Source: Spirochaetota bacterium
Lineage (GTDB): Bacteria; Spirochaetota; Leptospiria; Turneriellales; Turneriellaceae
Direction of reading: 5' to 3'
Assembly (NCBI GenBank): GCA_963205035.1
Contig: CAUJII010000050.1
Span: 1-5,276 of the forward strand
DNA length: 5,276 nucleotides
This document shows, in pieces, positions 1-5,276 of this stretch; the stretch's first letter is position 1, and each line of letters begins with the position of its first letter. Under the pieces are notes generated by a model. It searched no databases, was not told the origin of the DNA, and saw only the letters and a program-made list of their open reading frames with translations. A program made the position numbers and the translations under genes.

Positions 1-99
1 GAACTCAACAAACTCATCAGCAAGCACATGGTGGGTGTCGGCACACATCTACGCAACTATGTGAAGACCGGAATGGGTGGGCTTGCGCCCAAGAAATAA
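1..99 (+). CDS. 3' end of an unidentified gene (partial)
   Basis: Frame 1 is open from the window edge to a TAA stop at 97-99 and encodes the last 32 residues of a protein ending in GMGGLAPKK. The start lies outside the window. The peptide has a balanced composition (Lys, Val, Gly, Leu, one HLRNYVK stretch). A competing open frame (frame 3, open to 128) gives a Gln/His/Cys/Thr-rich peptide and is less protein-like, so frame 1 is preferred. I do not recognise the family, and 32 residues are too few to assign one. The gene lies 41 bases upstream of the ClC gene on the same strand with no visible terminator between them, so the two may be co-transcribed. Confidence 0.5.
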   Translation, partial: ELNKLISKHMVGVGTHLRNYVKTGMGGLAPKK

Positions 100-140
100 C
101 CGTCTTTCCGGCATACTTCGCAATTTGAGTTTGTCGTAAA

Positions 141-1469
141 ATGTACGACAACCGCTATCCGCGCGCTTGGATTACCTGCACGCTCGCCATCACTCTAGGC
201 GGTCTTGCAGTCATTATCGCAAAAACGCTGCTCATCCTCAACGACCTTTGTGTCAATTTTTTCTTTTTTGGTCGCTTCTCGCTTGCAGACGCCACACCGT
301 GGCAAAGCCACATGGGTTATTTACTCATTGCAATCCCTGTTGTCGGCGGGCTTCTCGTGGGACTCATGGCGCGGTTCGGGTCGCCGGGTATTCGCGGCCA
401 TGGAATCCCTGAAGCGATGGAGAAAATTCTGACTGCTGAAAGCCGCATTCCCAGACGCATAACATTCCTCAAACCCATTTCGGCGGCTCTCTCGATTGGC
501 ACGGGCGGTCCTTATGGTGCTGAGGGGCCCATCATCGCAACGGGCGGGGCGTTGGGTTCATGGCTTGGGCAACTTCTACCCGCTTCTGAAAGCGAGCGGA
601 AGATTTTGCTTGCCAGCGGCGCCGCTGCAGGCATGACCGAAATCTTTGCATCTCCCCTTGCTGCGATTTTTCTGGCGATTGAATTATTACTCTTTGAGTT
701 TAGAGCGCGTTCTTTTATTCCCGTGATGCTTGCCGTCGTCACGGCAGGGATTCTGCGTCCTGTGCTTTTTCCGGCGTCGCCCGTTTTCCCCGTGCATACG
801 GTGCACGTCGCAGGTTATCCCACTGTTCTCGTTCATTTCGCAACCGGCGCGCTCTACGGAGTCCTTTCTGCGGGGATCACCAAACTCATCTATAAAATCG
901 AAGACGGATTTGAAAAACTTCCCGTGCACTGGATGTGGTGGCCTGCAATCGGCGGCATCGCTGTGGGAGTTTGCGGTGTTTTTGAAGTGCGTTCATTAGG
1001 CGTGGGCTATGAGAACATTACACAAACAGTGAGCGGAACTTTAAGTCTTGGCCTTGTCGTATCGATTCTCTTTTTTAAGTTTATTTCGTGGTCGATTTCC
1101 TTGGGCAGCGGCACTTCGGGAGGAACACTCGCACCGCTCCTCACTTTTGGCGCGGCTTTGGGTTATCTCGTTGGCACAGGGTTTGAAACCTACCTACCCT
1201 CTCTACATTTAGATAAGGGGACTGCTGCGCTCGTGGGAATGGCAGCCATTTTTGCGGGGGCATCGCGCGCGATTTTGACTTCCGCTGCTTTTGTTCTGGA
1301 ATCCACGGGGCAGTTTCAAGCTGTTCTTCCCGTTATGGCGGCGTGTGCTTCTTCATACATCGTCTCGGCGGCTCTCGTCAAGAACTCCATCTTGAGTGAA
1401 AAAATTGCACGCAGAGGGATCTACGTACCCTCCGAATACATCCCCGTGGCTCCGGCTTTGCAGAAGTGA
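141..1469 (+). CDS. ClC-family chloride channel or Cl-/H+ antiporter, without CBS domains
   Basis: This is a 442-residue polytopic inner-membrane protein of the ClC family, which moves chloride or similar anions as a homodimer, by channel or proton-coupled exchange. The three anion-pathway signatures appear in order: GHGIP at residues 86-90 (GSGIP in E. coli ClC-ec1), GAEGP at 126-130 (GREGP) and GTLAP at 328-332 (GxFxP). E128 corresponds to the gating glutamate E148. The helix after ASPLAAIF places E181 at the E202 position but L182 at the internal proton-glutamate E203 position. The central serine S107 is H87, and the tyrosine Y445 appears to be L418. GREGP is not the GREGT-type motif of fluoride-specific CLC-F. 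The protein stops soon after helix R (ending VPSEY plus ten residues), so it has no C-terminal CBS pair. ATG 141 is the only sensible start, because an in-frame TGA lies at 126-128. No Shine-Dalgarno sequence is visible. Family assignment is firm; transport mode is not. Confidence 0.95.
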   Translation: MYDNRYPRAWITCTLAITLGGLAVIIAKTLLILNDLCVNFFFFGRFSLADATPWQSHMGYLLIAIPVVGGLLVGLMARFGSPGIRGHGIPEAMEKILTAESRIPRRITFLKPISAALSIGTGGPYGAEGPIIATGGALGSWLGQLLPASESERKILLASGAAAGMTEIFASPLAAIFLAIELLLFEFRARSFIPVMLAVVTAGILRPVLFPASPVFPVHTVHVAGYPTVLVHFATGALYGVLSAGITKLIYKIEDGFEKLPVHWMWWPAIGGIAVGVCGVFEVRSLGVGYENITQTVSGTLSLGLVVSILFFKFISWSISLGSGTSGGTLAPLLTFGAALGYLVGTGFETYLPSLHLDKGTAALVGMAAIFAGASRAILTSAAFVLESTGQFQAVLPVMAACASSYIVSAALVKNSILSEKIARRGIYVPSEYIPVAPALQK

Positions 1470-1471
1470 AT

Positions 1472-3457
1472 TTACAAATCGAGCTCTTCGACTTTCTTCG
1501 CGTTCTCTTCGATGAACTTGCGGCGGGGTTCGACGACGTCTCCCATGAGAATGACAAAAGTTTCGTCGGCGATAACGGCATCGTCGACCGTCACCTGCAT
1601 GAGTACGCGGTGCTCGGGATCCATCGTTGTCTCCCAAAGCTGTTCGGGATTCATCTCCCCCAAACCTTTATAGCGTTGGATGGTATATTTTGACTCCGAC
1701 TTAAACCCTTTGATGATTTTATCTTTTTCTGCGTCGCTATAAGCGTATAGCTTTTCCTTCCCCTGCGTGACGAGATAAAGCGGCGGGCGCGCGATGTAGA
1801 GATAACCGTTATCGATCATTAGAGGCATGTGGCGAAAAAAGAACGTCAGGAGTAAAGTTTGGATATGCGCACCGTCGACGTCCGCGTCGGTCATAATGAC
1901 AATTTTATGGTAGCGCGCTTTTTCGAGGTTGAACTCAGCGCCGATGCCGCAGCCAATCGCAGAAATGAGAGCGGCTACTTCACCGTCGCCTAAAATTTTA
2001 TCGAGTTTCGTCTTTTCGACGTTCGTAATTTTTCCCTTGAGAGGAAGTATCGCTTGAAAATGCCGGTTCCGTCCCTGCTTGGCAGATCCACCCGCCGAAT
2101 CACCCTCGACGATAAAAAGTTCTGCGTCTTTGGGCTCTCGGGTCGAACAATCCGCCAGTTTTCCCGGAAGCCCAGCACCTTCTAAAGCGCTCTTTCGCCG
2201 CACAAGCTCTTTCGCTTTGCGTGCGGCAATGCGCGCCAGTGCCGCTTGCATACATTTTTCAATAATGCGTTTTGCTTCGGCTGGGTTTTCGTCGAAAAAC
2301 TCGCACAGCTTTTCGTAAACGACAGAGGTGACAATTCCCTTCACCTCGCCGTTCCCCAGTTTCATTTTGGTCTGTCCCTCGAACTGCGGGTTTGGAATGA
2401 GAATCGACAAGACGAGAGTGAGCCCTTCGCGCACATCGTCGCCGGTCAAAGGTTCTTCGACTTTTTTGTCATAGCCCAGCTTTTTTTTGTATTCGTTAAT
2501 CGCACGCGTGAGCGCTGTGCGAAAGCCTTCGAGGTGAGTGCCGCCTTCGCGGGTATGGATGGCGTTTGCAAAAGTAAAAATTTGCTCTGAATAGGTGTCG
2601 CAGTATTCAAGTGCTATTTCGACTTGGATGCCGTCTTTTTGTTGAATTGCATAAATTGGTTTCTTCTGGATCGGATTTCTTTTTTCGGTGAGCATGCGCA
2701 CGAACTCGACGATGCCTCCCTTATATTGATACACATTTTCTTTGGCGGTCTTCTCGCGGCTGTCGCGCAGAGTGATTTTGATTCCTTTATTAAGGAATGC
2801 GAGTTCGCGCAGCCTCGACGCGAGAGTGTCGTAGCGATATTCGAGCGAGTCAAAAATTTGGCTATCGGCCAAGAAGGTCACCGTTGTGCCGCGTTTCTTT
2901 GTCGCTCCTTTTGCCTTTAAGGGAGCCTTCGCCTTGCCGCGCGTGAATTCGATATGGTGCTCTTTGCCTCCTAAGAACACATCGACAGCTAACCATTCGG
3001 AAAGCGCGTTGACGACTGAAACGCCGACACCGTGCAGACCGCCTGAAACCTTGTAAGCACCTTCCCCAAATTTCCCCCCTGCATGGAGTTTTGTGAGGAC
3101 CACCTCAACGGTCGAAACGCCGACTTTGGGATGGATATCCACCGGGATACCGCGCCCATTGTCAGAGACGCTAATAATATTCCCCTTTTGGATTTCTACT
3201 TCGATGGTGTCGCAATGGCCTGCCATCGCTTCATCGATGCAGTTATCGACGACTTCATACACCATGTGGTGAAGGCCCGGCAAGTCTGTCGAACCGATAT
3301 ACATGCCCGGCCGCTTGCGGACAGCCTCGAGCCCCTCGAGGACTGTGATTTTCGAGGCATTGTACTCTTCCGTGACAAGGCCCGCCATTTCTGGGGCCGC
3401 AGCGTCTTTGTTCGTTTTAGAAGTATTTTTTTCTGGTTTTTGTTCTGTTTTTGCCAT
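1472..3457 (-). CDS. gyrB: DNA gyrase subunit B
   Basis: This is the ATPase subunit of DNA gyrase (GyrA2GyrB2), which introduces negative supercoils in the cytoplasm. The 661 residues run as follows: a Lys-rich leader (1-31), then the GHKL ATPase from about 32 with E68 (catalytic, E. coli E42), N72 (N46), DNGRGIP at 99-105 and the ATP-lid GGLHGVGVSVVNALS at 139-153. The transducer follows, and then TOPRIM with EGDSAGG at 451-457 and the metal-binding D524, D526 and D528. The C-terminal signature QRYKGLGEMNPEQLWETTMD is at 594-613. RRKFIEENA near the C-terminus and QLWETTMDP favour GyrB over ParE. The length fits the short GyrB type without the roughly 170-residue insert of E. coli GyrB (804 aa). 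The quinolone-relevant positions D426 and K447 are retained (D453, K474); the coumarin-contact R136 is L162. The ATG at 3457 has no Shine-Dalgarno sequence. M24 (3388) is an alternative start that would drop the leader. No recF or dnaN is adjacent. Confidence 0.98.
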   Translation of the reverse strand: MAKTEQKPEKNTSKTNKDAAAPEMAGLVTEEYNASKITVLEGLEAVRKRPGMYIGSTDLPGLHHMVYEVVDNCIDEAMAGHCDTIEVEIQKGNIISVSDNGRGIPVDIHPKVGVSTVEVVLTKLHAGGKFGEGAYKVSGGLHGVGVSVVNALSEWLAVDVFLGGKEHHIEFTRGKAKAPLKAKGATKKRGTTVTFLADSQIFDSLEYRYDTLASRLRELAFLNKGIKITLRDSREKTAKENVYQYKGGIVEFVRMLTEKRNPIQKKPIYAIQQKDGIQVEIALEYCDTYSEQIFTFANAIHTREGGTHLEGFRTALTRAINEYKKKLGYDKKVEEPLTGDDVREGLTLVLSILIPNPQFEGQTKMKLGNGEVKGIVTSVVYEKLCEFFDENPAEAKRIIEKCMQAALARIAARKAKELVRRKSALEGAGLPGKLADCSTREPKDAELFIVEGDSAGGSAKQGRNRHFQAILPLKGKITNVEKTKLDKILGDGEVAALISAIGCGIGAEFNLEKARYHKIVIMTDADVDGAHIQTLLLTFFFRHMPLMIDNGYLYIARPPLYLVTQGKEKLYAYSDAEKDKIIKGFKSESKYTIQRYKGLGEMNPEQLWETTMDPEHRVLMQVTVDDAVIADETFVILMGDVVEPRRKFIEENAKKVEELDL

Positions 3458-3484
3458 TGAGATAAGCCAGACTTTGTTGCTGAG

Positions 3485-3490
3485 ATATTA
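3485..3490 (-). promoter_or_regulatory. Possible -10 box for gyrB
   Basis: Read on the minus strand this is TAATAT, one mismatch from TATAAT. It would place the transcript start near 3478, about 20 bases before the gyrB ATG. At the expected 17-base spacing the -35 position reads GCCCGG, which is not a match, so the call rests on the -10 alone. Confidence 0.35.
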
Positions 3491-3530
3491 TGTCGCCTTA
3501 AATCATGCCGGGCCCTTGGGTAAATCCACC

Positions 3531-3560
3531 TTGACCATTTATTGACGCGGTGTGTAAAAT
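3531..3560 (+). promoter_or_regulatory. Likely sigma70-type promoter for yajC-secD
   Basis: TTGACC (3531-3536) and TAAAAT (3555-3560) are separated by 18 bases. Each box differs from its consensus at one position. The predicted transcript start is near 3567, only about nine bases before the yajC ATG (3576) and next to a nearer ATG at 3568. This agrees with the absence of any Shine-Dalgarno sequence before yajC. It is inferred from sequence match only. Confidence 0.5.
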
Positions 3561-3575
3561 TTCATCCATGCCGTT

Positions 3576-3992
3576 ATGAGTGAAATCTTGTTTACCACCG
3601 CGCAAGCGGCCTCCGTGCCAGTTCAAGGTGCCAGTGCGCCAGCGCCTGCCCCCGCAGCAAAAACGACTGCAACAACAGTAGCCCCGGCCGGGGGAGCAGC
3701 TCCCGCCGCGCAACCAGATATGAGTAGCGCTCTTTCGAGCTTTGCATTACCCATCCTGCTGATTGTCGTTTTCTATTTCTTACTCATCCGTCCTCAGCAA
3801 AAGCGCGAAAAAGAAAGACAGAAGCAACTGAAAGCGCTCGAAAAAGGCGACCGTGTGCTCACGCGCGGCGGTATTTTTGGAACTATCGTAGGGCTTAAGC
3901 CCGAAGAAAATTTGGCTATTGTCAAAATTGCCGACGATGTCAAAGTCGAAGTTTCTATTGCGACATTGGATAACGTCGTCAAAAAAAGCTAA
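3576..3992 (+). CDS. yajC: Preprotein translocase subunit YajC
   Basis: YajC is the small single-span inner-membrane partner of SecD and SecF, in the complex that associates with SecYEG during protein export. The 138-residue protein has one hydrophobic span at about 56-71, directly followed by the family hallmark IRPQQKREKERQ (71-82). The conserved cytoplasmic domain follows, with GDRVLTRGGIFGTIV at 91-105 and the VEVSIATL strand at 124-131. The first 48 residues are an Ala/Pro/Thr-rich low-complexity segment before the span, making it longer than the roughly 110-residue E. coli protein. The ATG at 3576 has no Shine-Dalgarno sequence, and it overlaps the stop of a three-codon ORF beginning at 3568. 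M49 (ATG 3720) is a possible alternative start that would remove the Ala/Pro segment, but it also lacks a ribosome site. The gene leads an operon with the unknown gene and secD, which supports the identification. Confidence 0.93.
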   Translation: MSEILFTTAQAASVPVQGASAPAPAPAAKTTATTVAPAGGAAPAAQPDMSSALSSFALPILLIVVFYFLLIRPQQKREKERQKQLKALEKGDRVLTRGGIFGTIVGLKPEENLAIVKIADDVKVEVSIATLDNVVKKS

Positions 3993-3998
3993 CAGACC

Positions 3999-4565
3999 GT
4001 GGCAAGACGGCTATCTCTTATTTTGTTTTTTGGAGTGCTGGTGTCTTTGTCAGCGAAAGACGCTAGCGGATTTCTGCTCGCGAACAATCTTTTTGACGAA
4101 CCAGACACAAATCAAGACGAACCGAAGATAAAAAAAGAGCCAGCAAAAGACGCAGTAGAACCTAAAACCAAGAAAGATGCTGTCGTGAAAAAAAAACGTA
4201 GACGCAAGAAAGGAACTCTATCTAAGAACAAGGAGTCTGCGCTCTCTCAGAAATCTACGAAGACGCGGATCTCTGCGAGCACTTGGGCTCGGGAGAGTTA
4301 TGAATGGGCCCCGGAGTCTGAGCCATTGCAACTCAGAAGCCGCTCTGCGGGAATGAAACCGGCAATTTTGCTGCCGAGTCAACTGGCAAAACCAGTCCAA
4401 GCTGCCACTCCAGTTCAACCTGCCGATTCTGGGATGGCTACCACAAAGAAATCCTGGTTGCCGCAAGTTCCTATTGCGCAGGTTTTAATTGTCGGCGGGT
4501 TTGTCGTTTTATTTTTGATTTACCGTTTTCGTGTTACCCGCAGCATGAAGCGCCGAAAATACTGA
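3999..4565 (+). CDS. Unknown Lys-rich single-span membrane protein encoded between yajC and secD
   Basis: I do not recognise this 188-residue protein. The N-terminus (MARRLSLILFFGVLVSLSA) has the basic n-region and hydrophobic core of a signal sequence, although the possible cleavage sites (after A19 or G24) are poor. A hydrophilic stretch follows, with a strongly basic core at about 43-92 including KKKRRRKK at 64-71. After it comes a Pro/Gln/Ala segment (about 128-145), then one hydrophobic span at about 157-176 and a basic tail, RSMKRRKY. If the signal is cleaved, the body is periplasmic and the tail cytoplasmic. GTG at 3999 is chosen because it lies six bases after the yajC stop, an in-frame TAA sits at 3990, and it supplies the complete signal sequence. 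No Shine-Dalgarno sequence is visible. The operon position suggests a role linked to SecDF-YajC, but that is inference only. Confidence 0.8.
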   Translation: MARRLSLILFFGVLVSLSAKDASGFLLANNLFDEPDTNQDEPKIKKEPAKDAVEPKTKKDAVVKKKRRRKKGTLSKNKESALSQKSTKTRISASTWARESYEWAPESEPLQLRSRSAGMKPAILLPSQLAKPVQAATPVQPADSGMATTKKSWLPQVPIAQVLIVGGFVVLFLIYRFRVTRSMKRRKY

Positions 4566-4582
4566 GCAAATGATTAAACTAA

Positions 4583-4588
4583 AGAGGA
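4583..4588 (+). promoter_or_regulatory. Strong ribosome binding site that fixes the secD start
   Basis: AGAGGA lies seven bases before the GTG at 4596 and is the only clear Shine-Dalgarno sequence in the window. It supports a GTG start for secD, even though an upstream ATG (4570) exists in another frame. Confidence 0.8.
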
Positions 4589-4595
4589 AACACAA

Positions 4596-5276
4596 GTGAG
4601 TTCACAAGTACGCTTTTTCTTAATACTCTCTGTCATTGGCCTTTCGATTGCGTTGATTTGGCCGAATATTGGCGAACGCACGATACGCGTTTATGCGAGT
4701 GAGACGATTGAATCCAAAGACCGCGATGCCGCTTTAATACGCATCGAGAAATATGTCCAAGAGCACTATGCCGGCAAGTATACAAGCGAGCGTAAAAAGG
4801 GTGTTCCTCTCGATAACCCCAAAGCGCCTGAAGAAAACTATGTAAGCATCCAAGGTAAATTTGTCCAAGCCGCTTTCTTAAACGAATTAGGCCGCATCGA
4901 AGGCGTCGATCCCGACCGCATCGCTCTCGAACCAATGTGGGTTGAAAAGAAACTCAAGGCAAAACCTTTTAAGTTGGGTCTCGACTTACAAGGTGGGATG
5001 AACTTGGTGCTCGAAGGCGATTTTAAAAAAGTCGAAGAAGCGATGCATAGGCAATACCCTGCTGAAATGATTGAGAAGCTCAAGAAAGATTTGGCGCAAG
5101 AAAAAGATACGACCAAAAAGAAGACTCTCGAAGCTAAGCTCGAAGAAATCAATAACGCATTCGACTTCTCTCCTAAACGCAAAAAACAAGACGTCGAAGG
5201 TGCTCTTGAAATCATGCGCTCTCGCATCGACGCTCGCGGGGTTTCTGAACCGTTAATCCGTATGCAAGGCGAAGAG
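4596..5276 (+). CDS. secD: Protein translocase subunit SecD (5' part, runs off the window)
   Basis: SecD pairs with SecF and YajC in the inner membrane and uses the ion gradient to pull preproteins out of SecYEG on the periplasmic side. The 227 visible codons begin at GTG 4596 and stay open to the window edge. TM1 is at about residues 7-23 and ends in WPN. The hallmark LGLDLQGG is at 127-134, followed by MNLVLE. The second signature IMRSRIDARGVSEPLIRMQG is at 206-225, equivalent to the RNRVNxxGVxEPxxxxQG block of other SecD proteins, with Asp at the usual Asn position. About 100 residues separate TM1 from LGLDLQGG, similar to E. coli SecD. Residues 144-200 are unusually Lys/Glu-rich and may be helical or coiled. 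The remaining periplasmic domain, TM2-6 and any secF lie outside the window, so a SecDF fusion cannot be excluded. Translation is probably driven by the AGAGGA site. Confidence 0.95.
   Translation, partial: MSSQVRFFLILSVIGLSIALIWPNIGERTIRVYASETIESKDRDAALIRIEKYVQEHYAGKYTSERKKGVPLDNPKAPEENYVSIQGKFVQAAFLNELGRIEGVDPDRIALEPMWVEKKLKAKPFKLGLDLQGGMNLVLEGDFKKVEEAMHRQYPAEMIEKLKKDLAQEKDTTKKKTLEAKLEEINNAFDFSPKRKKQDVEGALEIMRSRIDARGVSEPLIRMQGEE

Larger units (their letters stand above)
3458..3575. promoter_or_regulatory. Divergent intergenic region between gyrB and the yajC-secD operon
   Basis: These 118 bases separate two divergently transcribed genes and must hold, or overlap, the promoters for both. 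The gyrB-proximal half is AT-rich (3481-3505). The middle contains a short GC-rich patch with GGGCCC (around 3510-3515). The yajC-proximal part holds a good sigma70-like box pair. I found no convincing operator-sized inverted repeat, and no terminator is expected here. Confidence 0.8.

Noticed and set aside
141..1469. Fluoride-exporting CLC-F identity for the ClC gene
   Set aside because: The gating motif reads GAEGP rather than the GREGT-type motif typical of CLC-F.
2246..2590. A 114-codon plus-strand open frame inside gyrB
   Set aside because: It is antisense to the GyrB transducer domain, has no ribosome site and no recognisable motif, and is explained by codon bias of gyrB.
1472..3457. 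ParE (topoisomerase IV) instead of GyrB
   Set aside because: The C-terminal QLWETTMDP and RRKFIEENA signatures and overall similarity favour GyrB.
3083..3460. A 125-codon open frame on the plus strand across the start of gyrB
   Set aside because: It lies entirely antisense to the conserved GHKL ATPase domain of gyrB. Its peptide resembles no protein I know and ends in a Phe/Cys-rich tail produced by the Lys-rich GyrB leader.
3505..3525. GC-rich patch with GGGCCC and CCCTTGGG, considered as an operator or terminator hairpin
   Set aside because: Apart from the six-base palindrome the arms do not pair, there is no T-run, and no longer dyad surrounds it.
4591..4609. Direct repeat CACAAGT spaced by 12 bases around the secD start
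   Set aside because: Seven bases is too short to separate from chance, and it overlaps the coding start.
4838..5227. A 129-codon minus-strand open frame over secD
   Set aside because: It is antisense to the clear SecD frame with both hallmark motifs. Its Ser/Phe-rich peptide is the expected mirror of Lys/Glu-rich codons.

Overview
The window is ordinary-looking bacterial chromosome: about half GC, almost fully coding, with no mobile element, RNA gene or CRISPR array visible. It holds one clear essential housekeeping gene, gyrB, and the start of the SecDF-YajC protein-export module. Separate yajC and secD genes are found in many phyla, so they do not fix the taxonomy. The 661-residue GyrB lacks the large C-terminal insertion of enterobacterial GyrB, which argues against a gammaproteobacterium of the E. 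coli type. Four of the five visible start codons have no Shine-Dalgarno sequence. My weak guess is a diderm outside the Proteobacteria (Spirochaetota or the Verrucomicrobia group are possible), but nothing here proves it.

Layout, left to right. At 1-99 (+) lies the 3' end of an unidentified gene. After 41 bases comes a ClC-family chloride channel/antiporter (141-1469, +) that ends at the membrane core, without CBS domains. Only two bases separate its stop from the stop of the convergent gyrB (1472-3457, -). A 118-base divergent intergenic region (3458-3575) follows and carries the likely promoters for gyrB and for the rightward operon. That operon is yajC (3576-3992), a GTG-started lysine-rich membrane protein of unknown function (3999-4565), and secD (4596 to the window edge, first 227 codons).

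How the genes work together. YajC and SecD, with SecF presumably just beyond the window, form the membrane complex that uses the proton or sodium gradient to help SecYEG finish translocation. The protein between them has a signal-sequence-like N-terminus, a very basic middle and a C-terminal membrane anchor. It is the best candidate here for something undescribed: an extra SecDF-YajC component, or an upstream secretion sensor. gyrB is physically adjacent but divergently transcribed, and no dnaA, dnaN or recF is seen beside it.

The main points for a second look are the intercalated yajC-secD protein, the tiny ORFs that overlap the starts of yajC and secD, a leucine at the GyrB position that binds coumarin drugs in E. 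coli, and a ClC that keeps its gating glutamate but has leucine at the internal proton-glutamate position.
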